Below, piece by piece: positions 23,033 through 33,929 of a stretch of 64,000 nucleotides of DNA. The notes beneath the pieces are model-generated. The model was not told the origin of the DNA. It worked only from the letters and a program-made list of their open reading frames with translations, and did not search any database. Position numbers and translations under genes: made by a program. Source of the DNA: Prorocentrum cordatum (lineage: Eukaryota > Sar > Dinophyceae > Prorocentrales > Prorocentraceae); contig CAUYUJ010018560.1 of the NCBI GenBank assembly GCA_963575745.1, positions 672,813 through 736,812 of the forward strand. Direction: 5' to 3'. Each line of letters opens with the position of its first letter. Positions within the stretch are counted from its first letter, which is position 1.

Positions 23033-23103
23033 TTCTCCTCCTCCTCCTCCTCCTCCTCCTCCTCCTCCTCCTCCTCCTCCTCCTCCTCCTCCTCCTCCCC
23101 CTC
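23033..23103. repeat. (CTC)n microsatellite
   Basis: Pure CTC run. The surrounding 22.5-24.0 kb is C/T-rich, with (CTG)n at about 23620-23655 and (GA)n at about 23896-23920, and has no recognisable gene. Confidence 0.95.
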
Positions 23104-24049
23104 TCTATCTGCCTCCTCCTCATGCTCATGGTAGTGTTCTTTGCGCACGCTGGGCCGATCCCGTTGTGTCTGACGTACTCCTGATTCCCCTCCCTCTTAC
23201 CGGTCTCCGCCAATCCTCCCTCGAATCTGGCCCACTCCGAGTACGTCGTCTCCCTACTCGTTCACTCCCCTCCCCCTCCTTCTCCTTGACCCCCTTCCTG
23301 CTGCCCACGTTTCATCCTCCATCCTCCCTCCTCAGCCTCCACTGCGATCCCATCATAGACCTGGTCTCCAACGACCTCGGCGTCGTCGTCCTCCTCCTAT
23401 CTCGGCTTCTTGTCCCCTCCTTTATCAGTTCCTTGCCCCCTCCTCATCGTCCACAACTTGCTCCTCCTTCGAGCCTGAGTCAGTCGTGGCATCTTCAAAC
23501 GTTGTCGTCATCATCCTCTTCCTCCGCCTCCACCTTGTCATGGCCCCTTCAACCTTGTCGTCATCGTCCTCATCCTATCCCACCTCCTGCTCCTCATCCT
23601 CCTCCTGCTTCCTCTGCTGCTCCTGCTGCTGCTGCTGCTGCTGCTGTTGCTGCTTCTTTTCCGTCCTCCTGCCTGCTGCTCCTCCTCCTCCTCCTCCTCA
23701 TCTGGAGGAGAGGCGAGAAGGGGAGGGGATGAGAAGGTGGAGGGACCGGTGGGAGCTGGAGCGGAGAGGCGGAGAAGGGGAGGTTCCTCCTCCTACGCGT
23801 CCTCTTCCTCCTCCTCCCCCTCCTCCTCCTGCTAGCTCAGATTAGCTCAGCAGCAGATGTTACCTCGACGACACGGAACAGCAAAAGAAAGATATATAGA
23901 AAGAGAGAGAGAGAGAGAGCACTAGCTTCCTCCTCATCCTGCTGCTCCACACCCTGCTCCACCATCCCGTTCCCTTACGAGCAACTCCTCCCTGTCGCGC
24001 CCCCGGACGCGGCGTTAAGGCGGTCCGCACGTTTTGCCAGAGACTCGCT

Positions 24050-24770
24050 CACCATGCGCCGGAGACTTACTCACCATGTACGATCCTGGAGTATGGAGTT
24101 TGTAAGAACTTCACGGATCGAGGACGGGTTTTCAAAGTGGAGCGCTCGCCTTAGCTCCGCGCGCATTGTTCTTAGAAGTTTGCATCCGTTTCACCGATGG
24201 AATGCAGCTCTTTTACAATCAAGTGGCCTTCACCTTCGCGCCGTTCACACTCGTCTTACAAGCTTGCAGCCGTTCCGCACATGTGGCTCTCGCCTTAGCG
24301 CCGCGCAAATTCGTCGTACCATTCGTCTTACAAGTTTGCAGCAACTTCGCGGATATATGAATTGCCGTTTTGAAATGCACATCGCTCTCACCTTAGCTCT
24401 GCGCGCATTCGTGCTTCAAGTTCGCATGAGCTTCAAACGCGGAGGGAAATTTGCCAAGTGTTGCTCTCGCCTTGGCGGCGCGCACATTCGTCTTGATAGC
24501 TTCAGCAGCTCAACAGATGGAGGGCGGGCCGTTTTCAAAATGTGGCTCTCGCCCCAGTGCCGTACGCATTCGTGCTAACAGGTTGATCATGTTACAACAG
24601 TTTCACGGATGGAACAAGGTTGCTTCTCAAAGTGGGGCTCGCCCTAGCGCCAAGAATCTTCGTTTCAGAATATGCAACAGCTTCCAAGATTGAGCACCGG
24701 TTGTTTCCAACATGCGGATATTTAGCCTCAGCGCCGCAAAAAGTCTTTGTGATAAAACATTTGGCAGGAG
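24050..24770 (+). repeat. Minisatellite of about 72 bp (family D)
   Basis: Degenerate tandem units built on TTTTCAAAATGTGGCTCTCG, CCTTAGCGCCGCGCACATTCGT and a CTTACAAGTTTGCAGCA-like block. The same family resumes at 26850-27165 and occurs in reverse orientation at about 38560-38960. Confidence 0.7.
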
Positions 24771-24877
24771 GGAGGATGATTTTTTTCCCCAACCATCCTG
24801 TGGTGTTGGGTCCTCGTTTTGAAGTGACAGCGCCCCGCGTTCACTCCTCCTCCCGCTGCCCCCTCCCTCCTGCCATC

Positions 24878-24896
24878 ATCATCATCATCATCATCG

Positions 24897-24932
<36 letters not shown>

Positions 24933-24945
24933 CCATCATGACGAT
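24878..24945. repeat. (ATC)n microsatellite
   Basis: ATC run directly bordering the 90-bp satellite. Confidence 0.95.
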
Positions 24946-24949
24946 CATA

Positions 24950-26180
24950 GGGAGCTCCAGCGAAGGCCCCAGTGGCTGCGCTCCCATGCGCCCACCGCAC
25001 AGATTTCGGCACACCCCTCACACGCTTCGTGGCCCCATAGGGAGCTCCACCGAAGGCCCCAATGGCTGCGCTCCCATGCGCCCACCGCAACCATTTCGGC
25101 ACACCCCTCACACGCTTCGTGGCCCCATAGGGAGCTCCACCGAAGGCCCCAGTGGCTGCGCTCCCATGCGCCCACCGCGCCCATTTCGACACACCCCTCA
25201 TACGTTTCGTGGCCCCATAGGGAGCTCCACCGAAGGCCCCAGTGGCTGCGCTCCCATGCGCCCACCGCACAGATTTCGGCACACCCCTCACACGCTTCGT
25301 GGCCCCATAGGGAGCTCCACCGAAGGCCCCAGTGGCTGCGCTCCCATGCGCCCACCGCACCCATTTCGGCACACCCCTCACACGTTTCGTGGCCCCATAG
25401 GGAGCTCCAGCGAAGGCCCCAGTGGCTGCGCTCCCATGCGCCCACCGCACCCATTTCGGCACACCCCTCACACGTTTCGTGGCCCCATAGGGAGCTCCAG
25501 CGAAGGCCCCAGTGGCTGCGCTCCCATGCACCCACCCACGCATTTTCTGGCACACCCCTCACACGCTTCGTGGCCCCATAGGGAGCTCCACCGAAGGCCC
25601 CAGTGGCTGCGCTCCCATGCGCCCACCACCCATTTCGGCACACCCCTCACACGTTTCGTGGCCCCATAGGGAGCTCCACCGAAGGCCCCAGTGGCTGCGC
25701 CCCATGCGCCACCCACCCATTTCGGCACACCCCTCACACGCTTCGTGGCCCCATAGGGAGCTCCACCGAAGGCCCCAGTGGCTGCGCCCCATGCGCCCAC
25801 CGCACCCATTTCGGTCACAGCCCCATCCATGGCTGCGCTCCATGCGCCCACCGCACCCATTTTGGCACACCCCTCACACGTTTCGTGGCCCCATAGGGAG
25901 CTCCAGCGAAGGCCCCAGTGGCTGCGCTCCCATGCGCCCACCGCACCCATTTCGGCACACCCATCACACGCTTCGTGGTCCCATGGGGAGCTCCAGCGAA
26001 GGCCCCAGTGGCTGCGCTCCCATGCGCCCACCGCACCCATTTTCGGCACACCCCTCACACGCTTCGTGGCCACATAGGGAGCTCCAGCGAAGGCCCCAGT
26101 GGCTGCGCTCCCATGCGCCCACCGCACAGATTTCGGCACACCCCTCATACGGTTCGTGGCCCCATAGGGAGCGCCATCGA
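24950..26180. repeat. 90-bp satellite, about 13-14 units
   Basis: Units start at 24950, 25040, 25130, 25220, 25310, 25400 and 25490, exactly 90 bp apart. Later units are slightly shorter, and one is disrupted at about 25815-25850. Each contains GGGAGCTCCA, GGCCCCAGTGGCTGCG, CATGCGCCCACCGCAC, CATTTCGGCACACCCC and TTCGTGGCCCCATA. Because 90 is a multiple of three and the unit has few stops, long frames stay open on both strands (350 codons plus, 275 minus). I treat these as satellite translation. Confidence 0.95.
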
Positions 26181-26189
26181 AGAAGATAC

Positions 26190-26850
26190 TCACAATTGCG
26201 GTACTCGCAACTGCATCTGGTTGGGTCCTTCGCCAGGATAATTTCCAGAATAGAGCTCTCGCCTGAGACTTCGCTAGTCGGACCAAACGAAGTGTCAACA
26301 CATGTAACGCTGCACGAATACAAAGCGGCCCTTTCTCGAAATAACGCTGTCGCTATGGATTCGATCGAGGCTAATGACCACAATTGTAAACTTGTACAAC
26401 ATTAAAACGGAAAGGGGGACGGTCCGTCGTCGAAAGGGGGATCTCGCCCGACACCTCGTTGAACTGTACAATCAGATATCTTCGCTTCAAGAGTACGCGC
26501 CAGAGGTATGAAACGCAGTTGTTTTTTCAAAACAGGGCCCTCGTCACAATGGCAGGCCCCACCGTGCGGGTATATCAAGGGGGGGCTGCTTGCAGTGACA
26601 GGGACAGCTTGCAGGGGCGTGTTAGGAGACTTGGGACGTGACGGGGAATCGCAGTATCGCTGATGAGCCTTTGGTTTCTTGGCGTCCTCCTCCCACTTCT
26701 CCTCATCCTCCTCCATTCCTTTTCCCTATAAATATAATAAATATAAGCAACTCCGCCCGGTTGCACCTCGAGGACGGCCGGAAGGGCGGCCCAGGAGTTT
26801 CGCCTGAGACATCCTTACCATCTTTGGTCCTGAACCTCAAAAGCGGGAAT
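26190..26850. other. No gene recognised; short dispersed matches
   Basis: CGCAACTGCAT..GG..GGTCCTTCGCCAGG near 26208-26238 matches about 29697-29728. The rest holds diverged pieces of minisatellite family D. Confidence 0.4.
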
Positions 26851-27400
26851 CGTTTCACAAGTGGAGGGCGGGTCGCTTTCAGAATGTGACTCTCGCCTCA
26901 GCGACGCGCACATTAAAGTTGGAAGAGCTTCACGGATGGAGGGCGGGTGGTTTTCAAGATGTGGCTCTCGCCGCAGCGCCATTCACATTCGTTTCTACAA
27001 ATTTGCTAAAAAGCTTCACGGATGGAGTGCGTGCCGTTTTCAAAATGTGGCTCTCGCGTTAGCGCTGCGCACGCTCGCTTCAAAACATTGGCAGAAGCTT
27101 CACATATTGAGGGCGGCTCCTTCTCAAAATGTAGCTCTGGCTTGAGAGCTGCGCATAATCGTTGTAACAATTGGGAGTCCCATAGTTAACGTACCAGATA
27201 TAACATTTTGGAACGATTCAGGATTGTCCAGGCGCAACAGTTACACTGAGTCGCAGTGTCGAAGTCCCAGGAACGGCGTCCTGGCACGATTCAGGATCGT
27301 CAAGACGCAACAGTCAGGGTGGCGTTGGAGTCCCGAGAACGGTGATTTGGCACTCTTCAGGATCTTCAAACACTTGTCTCCCAACGGGGCACTTCTGCAG
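26850..27400 (+). repeat. Minisatellite family D and a second 70-76-bp repeat
   Basis: 26850-27165 continues family D (CTTCACGGATGGAGG, TTTTCAAAATGTGGCTCTCGC). 27205-27395 holds three diverged units of ACGATTCAGGATCGTC, AGACGCAACAGT and GAGTCCCGAGAACGG. Confidence 0.7.
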
Positions 27401-28855
27401 TGGTAATGCATCCGTGTAGGGGCCTATGCAGATGGAGCTTGGAGGGAAGGTTGATTCTAATATCATTGATGGATCTTGGGTTTACACTGGTCCTCCTCCC
27501 CCTCCCTCCCTCTTCCCGCCTTCCTGCTGCTTCCTCCTCCCTCCTGCCTTCCTCCTCTTGCTGATTCCATCTCCTCCCTTATCCCTCCTCCCACCTCTTC
27601 GCGCCTCCACACTGTCTCCTCGCAGGGGAGGGGAGTCGGCGACGGGAGGAGGGCGGGCGGAGAGGGAGAACGGGAGAGAGGAGAGTGAGGGGGGGAGGAG
27701 GAAGAGATGGAGTTGGGGTCCGTGAGGCGAAGGCATGCGGTGAGTGCGGTGCTCTGAAACATCCGGGTGAGAGGGCAAAGGTGGGTGGCGCCGGGGACCG
27801 CACGGAGATGGGGGAGGGAGAAGGGGGAAGGAGGAGGGAAAGAGGAGGATGGAGGAGAGCGGAGGGGAAGAGAGGATGAAGGAAGGAGGAGGAGGAGGAG
27901 GAGGAGGAGGAGGAGGAGGAGCAGGAGGAGGATCGGGAGGGAGAAGGCTGAAGGAAGAGGGGGGGCGGGAGGGAAGGGAGGAGCGGGCCCAGGCGCCCCG
28001 ACGTTCGACGTCGCCGTCTGCTCGCTGCGGGCCCTCCGGGGCCCTGGTCTTCTCCCAGGGGCCAGCTTTCTCATCGCGAGCACGCCGTTCGCTGCCCCGA
28101 GGTCCAGAACTTGGCCCCCGCCCCGACTCCAGACTCCGCCGCACGCCGGCCCATTCTCCGACTCGACGGCGGAAGTGCCCACCCCCCACAAAGGCGGGAA
28201 GGCGTCCGCCTCAGAGCGGCACGGGCGGGTCTCCCGGCAGAGGCACGGCGGCGCCCGCGGCGGCACAGCAGGGCGGAAGTCGGCATCGACCGAGCCCGAA
28301 GGGCAGGGCGGGAGCCTCCGCCCTTTGCCCGCGAGCTCACACGCGGCGTGTGTCGGGGAGGGCCACGCGCGGAGGCCCGTTCACGTCGAGGGGTGCGCCC
28401 GTGCCGGCGACTGACACACGGCGGCGGAGACGCTGGACGGGGGGGCAGCGGCGGGAGGGGGCCGGGCAGAGGGGGGGAGGAGGCATCGGCCTCGAGTGGC
28501 CGCTGCGTCGCCCCCGCATCGTCGGTGCCTCGTCGATGCAGACCGCCCCGTGTGTCGCCGATTCTGCATCGTGGATGCATGGCCCTGATGTCGACACGTC
28601 GGCGACGCATCGTCGATGCATCAACCGTTCCAGGTCGATGCAACCCCCCTATGCCTATGCCCCCCGATCGTTGCCCCCGGAAAGGACAGGGCATCGGACC
28701 TGCATCGGCGACGTCGGCGATGCACCGCCGCGATCGGCGTGGGGGAGATCGGGCTCCGCATCGAGCCGCTCATCGCCAGTGCATCGGCGATGCGGCGCGA
28801 TCCTCCGACCCCATCTACTCGGACCCCATCTGAGCGACGAAAACAGACGGGCCTC
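27401..28855. other. Purine/pyrimidine-rich and GC-rich interval
   Basis: 27490-27960 is C/T-rich, then G/A-rich, with (GGA)n at about 27889-27921. 28530-28830 holds family B GATGCATCG motifs. A minus-strand stretch near 28110-28070 reads GQVLDLGAANGVLA, like methyltransferase motif I, but without supporting motifs. Confidence 0.4.
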
Positions 28856-29049
28856 ACGCGAGATGACGCAGCGACCTCACGCCGCAGCGTACGCGGGCCG
28901 CCAGTGCGGCACGCCACGCCGGAGAAGGGGGCGCTCGCGCGCGACCTTACGCTGGTAGCGCGCGCGTGAATGCCGGTGAAGACGGCCGCGTTGCTCTGCG
29001 TCGCTCGTCCGCGAGACGGGACCCTCGGGTGCGACGGGAGCCTCCGCGC

Positions 29050-29150
29050 TCATCGCGGGGCCCGTGGGCCGGTGCGCCTGGAGCATCACGCGGATGACCG
29101 CGGCGGTGAGCCCCGCCTTGAGGAGGTAGAACCTCCTCAGCGGCACCAGC
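29050..29150 (-). CDS. Possible SIP-like aquaporin exon (fifth segment and PTGPAM)
   Basis: Acceptor CAG|G at 29151/29150 and a GC donor after ATG-A at 29050/29049. With the incoming AG from the exon at 30197-30270 it reads R-LVPLRRFYLLKAGLTAAVI, then RVMLQAHRPTGPAM. This resembles the SIP aquaporin stretch R-x-LL-x-K..LLALAT..., YTGPAMNPA. The exon breaks exactly where the NPA Asn codon would be completed (A from this exon). The incoming phase (2) matches the outgoing phase of the upstream exon. The exon carrying the NPA itself was not found. Confidence 0.45.
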
Positions 29151-29187
29151 CTGGGAGGCCCCAGAGGGAGGAGGACGACTACGGCAG

Positions 29188-29189
<2 letters not shown>

Positions 29190-29221
<32 letters not shown>

Positions 29222-29252
29222 GCCATCGTCGTCGTCGTCGTCGTCAGCACCC
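29190..29252. repeat. (GTC)n microsatellite
   Basis: GTC run with GCC interruptions, in the predicted aquaporin intron just before the exon at 29050-29150. Confidence 0.9.
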
Positions 29253-29997
29253 AAGGCCTCCCGCGTGCTGAGCCAGGAGCTGCTGAATGGGATATTCGGC
29301 CTCCTGGGTGGCGTTTCCAAGCTCCAGGGCCGTCCGCAAACCGGGCCGGACGAGGCCCATGAGGGAGGAACCGGACGCCCCTCGCGAGGATCGTGGCCCC
29401 ATACGTAGCTTCACCTACGGACCCAGCGTGAGGGTCCGCATGCCGGCGCAGCTAATTTCGGGGCGCCCCTCACGATCCTCCAAATAGTAAAGCTCCACCT
29501 CTCGTCTCTGTCGTCGTCGATGTGTGCGGCCCCGAACCCATGGTCGGCGCACCCCCGAATTGGATCGCGCACCAGAGGAAGCACAGCCCGCCTCTGCGCG
29601 CCTGGTCCGCCGCCCCCCATCCGCACTGCCCCGACCCGAGCTCCATCCCTTTCCGCGGCGCGCTACTGATGAGGAGAGAACCACACGCTGCGCTACCCGC
29701 AACTGCATAGGGATGGATCCTTCGCCAGGCCAGCGTAGCGCTGTCAGTACCAGGAGGCGAGACGCTATCGGGGAACCGACCATCTGGATGGATCGTAAGG
29801 GTGCAAAGCGCCAGAAACAACCCAGCAAAACATGGTACCACCAGGCCGACGAACTGGAACCGCAAGGAACCGTAAGGAACCACGACCTGAACCTGAAGAC
29901 GGGCCAAACAACCCGAGCCTCCTCCTCCCTCCACCGCCCGCCCCATGTCCCGAGCCTGTGGCCGGATCATCAGCTTGTCGTCGTCGATGTCGTCGTG

Positions 29998-30004
29998 GTC
30001 GTCA

Positions 30005-30038
<34 letters not shown>

Positions 30039-30062
30039 GGTCGTGGTCGTCGTCGTCGTCGT
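29998..30062. repeat. (GTCGTG)n microsatellite
   Basis: Hexanucleotide GTCGTG turning into (GTC)n. The block GACGGGCCAAACAACC flanks it on both sides (about 29897 and 30106). Confidence 0.9.
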
Positions 30063-30196
30063 CCTTCTGGGTCGGCGGCACCAGCTGTAAAGCCTTCACG
30101 ATCTGAGGACGGGCCAAACAACCAGAGCCCCCCCTGATCCCAAAGTGGTCATTGTTCCAGCGTCTCGGCTGTAAGCCTCCCCCCCGCTGGGGCGGC

Positions 30197-30270
30197 CTCT
30201 CGGCGTGGTTCAGCGACAGGACGGCCAGGTTCAGCAAGAAGGCGGCAGAGGCTTCGTACAGGGCAGCCTT
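30197..30270 (-). CDS. Possible SIP-like aquaporin exon (fourth membrane segment)
   Basis: Acceptor CAG|AAG at 30271/30270 and donor GAGAG|GC at 30197/30196. It reads KAALYEASAAFLLNLAVLSL then NHAE plus two bases, a single hydrophobic segment starting with an acidic residue as in the fourth segment of aquaporins. The incoming phase (0) fits the upstream exon at 33019-33096 and the outgoing phase (2) fits 29050-29150. The intron to the next exon would be 1,046 bp. Confidence 0.45.
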
Positions 30271-30409
30271 CTGCTGCCGCTGGTAGTCATCGTCGTCGGT
30301 TTCGTCGGCCTCGTCGCCGTCATCATCAATCCTCCTCCTCATCATCATCACTCCTCGTTCTCTGTCCTCCTTATCCTGATCCGTCCTTCTCCTTCTTCTC
30401 TCTCCTTCT

Positions 30410-30665
30410 TCTCCTAATGCTCCGTCTCCCTCCTGCTCCTCCTCTTCTCTTGTTGTTCATCCTCCTCCTCCTCCTGTCCTCCGTCTCTTCCTCATCCCTC
30501 CTCCTCCTGCTCCTCCTCCTCCTCCTCATCCTCCTCATCATCCTCACCTTTATCTGCTCCGCCTCATTTCTCTCATCCGCATCGTCCCTCTCCCCCTCGC
30601 CTCCTCCTCCTCTTCCTCATCCCCCTCCTCCTCCTCCTCCTCCTCCTCCTCCTCCTCCTCCTTAG
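30410..30665. repeat. (CTC)n-rich interval
   Basis: C/T-rich tract ending in pure (CTC)n at about 30620-30661. Confidence 0.9.
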
Positions 30666-30839
30666 ACTCTTCTTCTTTCTCATACATCCTCCACGTCTTT
30701 CTCCTCATCTTCCCTTCTCCTCCTCCCCCGCCTTCATCGTCCTGCTCCTCCTCTTCCTGCTCCCCCTACTCCTGGCTCTCAGCTAGAACAAAAAAGGTTG
30801 GCATCTATCTTCCTACTCATCTTACCTCCTTCGTCCTCC

Positions 30840-31417
<578 letters not shown>

Positions 31418-31688
31418 TCCGCGTCCTACCATGTCTCCTCCTCCTCCGCCACTCCTCCGCCACTCCTCCGCCCGTCTTCCTCCTTACGCATTCCTTCCCC
31501 GATCCGTGCGACGAGCGCCAGGGGCACGCGCACAGAGCAGCAAGCTGACACACCGTCGTGGCCGGGTGGCGCCAAGGGCCCCCAACGAAGACCCGCCCCT
31601 TACGCCGTCAGCAGCACGAGGCGAAGGGGCACCCCGCCTGGGATGGCGCCACGGGCCTCGCGGGGACCCGCCACTCACGCCACCGATA

Positions 31689-31795
31689 GGGGGCCACATG
31701 CGCACCCTGCCCCTGCCCCCCACGATTTCGGAGGGGGAGGGTGGGGTTCACTCCGAAATCGTGGGGGGCAAGGGTAGGGTTCGCATGTGGCCCCC
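31689..31795. repeat. 107-bp hairpin with 44-bp arms
   Basis: Arms 31689-31732 and 31752-31795 (outer GGGGGCCACATGCG, inner CCCCCCACGATTTCGGA) with about three mismatches and a 19-bp spacer. There is no coding capacity and no obvious target duplication. Confidence 0.9.
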
Positions 31796-31799
31796 TAAC

Positions 31800-33000
31800 C
31801 GAGCCAGGCGCCTTACCCAGCAATCTGGCGGGTACCACGCTTCCGCCCCAGGCGCTCCCGGGTAGCCTCTTCGAGGCCTTCCCCATGGAGGCCGAAGCGG
31901 GCCCATAGCAGTTCTGGAGAGAGCCAGGGTCCCCATGTCTCTGTAGACAGGAGAGGCTGCTGCGTTGGATGCTGGACCAGCCGCGCCTTGAGCTCGCCAC
32001 TCCCCAGCCAACCACCCCAGGTACTGCTTAGATCCGCATGGGAACTTGAGCTCCTGAGCCCGCTTCCTTCGCCGGACTAGGGCAACTGCTCGAGGTATCC
32101 TCTCACATTGACTGGCCAATGAGAGGATGCCCCCCAGGCGTATCCTCCAAGGGCCGCACAAACAAAAACGCACTCGCATCTCGGTGGGGGTGGGGGAGGC
32201 CCGAGGGTGAGAAAACGGGGGCCGCCAGCAAGAAGTAGCCCTTCGAAGGCCATGAGCGTCTGGAGCTCATCGCTCACATCGGGGGCGCACGGCCTATCCC
32301 GCAGCCGGAGGTCGGCATGCGGGGTGGCCTCCACGCCCAAATTCTGGCAGCCCCAATCCCTCCGTCCACCCCACCGCCCCGAGATCGAGGAGGAGGAGGG
32401 AGGGGGCGAGAGTCGAACGCTCCACGCTCTGCCACAGGACGTCCTGGGTGGCAGCCCACGCGGGCATCGCGGGGACTGTGGCCAAGCAGACTGTCAGGGC
32501 GACTCTTCTTCGGGCCCGGGTCGGGGTGGAGGGCGGCCCCTTGGCCACCACAGAGACGTGGGCCGCGCCCTGCTCCCCCGCCCGGGGAGACCCGCTGCTG
32601 CGCGCTGCTGTCACCGCGCGGAGGGTGCGATGGGCCTTCGCCCTGCACGCCCTGGCTCCAGGGTTGAGCTGGACCTGTCCCCCTACAGGCCGATGTTGGA
32701 CGACAATCTCAAGACAGACCAAACAAAAACACCCTGAAGTGCTCAAACGTGGTGCAAAATTCGTCCCCCGAGCATTTTTGGACTACGTTTTTGAGTATCC
32801 CCTCCTGTAGAGGGACAGGCCCGACGTAGCTCCAGGGAGGGCCCCGCGGAACCCTCTCAGGATGTGGCGCCTGGGACTGGCAAGGGGCTGCGCGCACGGA
32901 TTGGCCCACGGATGAGCAGTCCCCCGCGCCTCGGCAGCCTGCGCGGGAGCCAGCGCTCCCCTCCACGCAGCACCGGGCGGCCATCAGGAAGAGCAACGTC
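31800..33000. other. Unassigned coding-like stretches
   Basis: Minus-strand frames at about 32690-32300 (ending LLLLDLGAVGWTEGLGLPEFG) and 32110-31880 (LKFPCGSKQYLGWLAGEW) have protein-like composition, but plus-strand frames overlap them and I recognise no family. They may be parts of a decayed element within the aquaporin intron. Confidence 0.3.
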
Positions 33001-33018
33001 CGCCCTGCCTCTGGCCAC

Positions 33019-33096
33019 CTGGAGAGGTCGCAGCTGCCAGTGGACGGCCCCGAAAGTAGCCGCCACGACCTGGCCATCCTCCTCCGCATTTTCTCC
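33019..33096 (-). CDS. Possible SIP-like aquaporin exon (third membrane segment)
   Basis: Acceptor GCGAG|GGA at 33097/33096 and canonical donor CAG|GTGGCC at 33019/33018, giving 26 codons in phase 0 at both ends. It reads GENAEEDGQVVAATFGAV then HWQLRPLQ. The Gln followed by a Gly/Ala-rich hydrophobic run resembles the start of the third aquaporin segment (family pattern roughly Q-x-x-GA-x-x-GA). Several other AG acceptors lie just upstream, so the 5' edge is uncertain. Confidence 0.4.
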
Positions 33097-33099
33097 CTC

Positions 33100-33925
33100 G
33101 CGAAGTCTTCACGGGGGGTCCTGGCACGTCGCGTTTCAAAGCGTCGCCAGGCAGAGGGGAGAACACCGCGCAAGCCGGCATACGATAGGCAAACTCATGC
33201 CTGGGCAGCAAATTGGCAATGCAGTTGCTCTGCATGCAGATGGATGTCCCCCGCGGCCCGAACGACCAACGATATCCCAAACACGCAGCACCGAGAGGGG
33301 ACAAGAAGAACGAGGATACTCAAGGAAAGGAAGACGAGGAGGGAGAGTGGGCAGCGTGGTTGCCGAACACGGCAGTCATGCACATCAGTTATCACCAACT
33401 GCTGATTGGCTATCCCCGTCCATCTGCACGAGGCTCCACCCCGCGCACCTTGACAGGGACCGAGGGGCATCCACGCGCCAGCCTTCCGATCCAAGCGACC
33501 CGGAACCCAGGCCCCCAAGCAGGACCATGGGCCAGCTCAACAGGGAGAGGGAATAGCCTGCACGCCGCCTTCGCGAAGTCCTGACCCTCGATCTACTTGA
33601 CCGCCGCCACGTAGGCAAGGGGCGAGGGTAATGGTCGCTGGCTGTAGACCATCCGTTCCATACTGCGTCGGCGGAGAGGCCGTCAGGCGCATCGAAGACT
33701 ACGCGTTCCCGCTTGGCTGATGTTCGCCTCCCCCGAGTGGGTGGCATCAAGGAGGAGGAGGAGGAGGAGGCGGAGGACTTCTTCTTTCAGCTCCACCTGT
33801 TTCAGCCTGCGGTGGTCCTCCAAGCGGTGGCTTCCCGCGCCCACCTCGATCTCAGCGGCACTCTGCCTCGTCCGTGATGCAGTCTTACTTTGGCTGGTGC
33901 ATTTCCCATCACTCTCGGTATAAGC
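33100..33925. other. No gene recognised (predicted intron)
   Basis: Unique-looking sequence within the predicted 3.1-kb aquaporin intron. No frame has a recognisable domain, and a short (GGA)n lies at about 33750-33775. Confidence 0.4.
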
Positions 33926-33929
33926 TGCA

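Noticed and set aside
24620-26405. Repeat-protein genes of 350 and 297 codons (plus) and 275-277 codons (minus)
   Set aside because: Both strands are open because the 90-bp satellite unit is a multiple of three. There is no start context or domain.
28070-28110. Methyltransferase motif-like GQVLDLGAANG
   Set aside because: A single motif in a GC-rich frame, with no downstream motifs or exon context.
32395-32455. tRNA-like A and B boxes on the minus strand
   Set aside because: TGGCAGAGCGTGG is followed at once by GTTCGACTC, far too close for a tRNA, and no cloverleaf forms.
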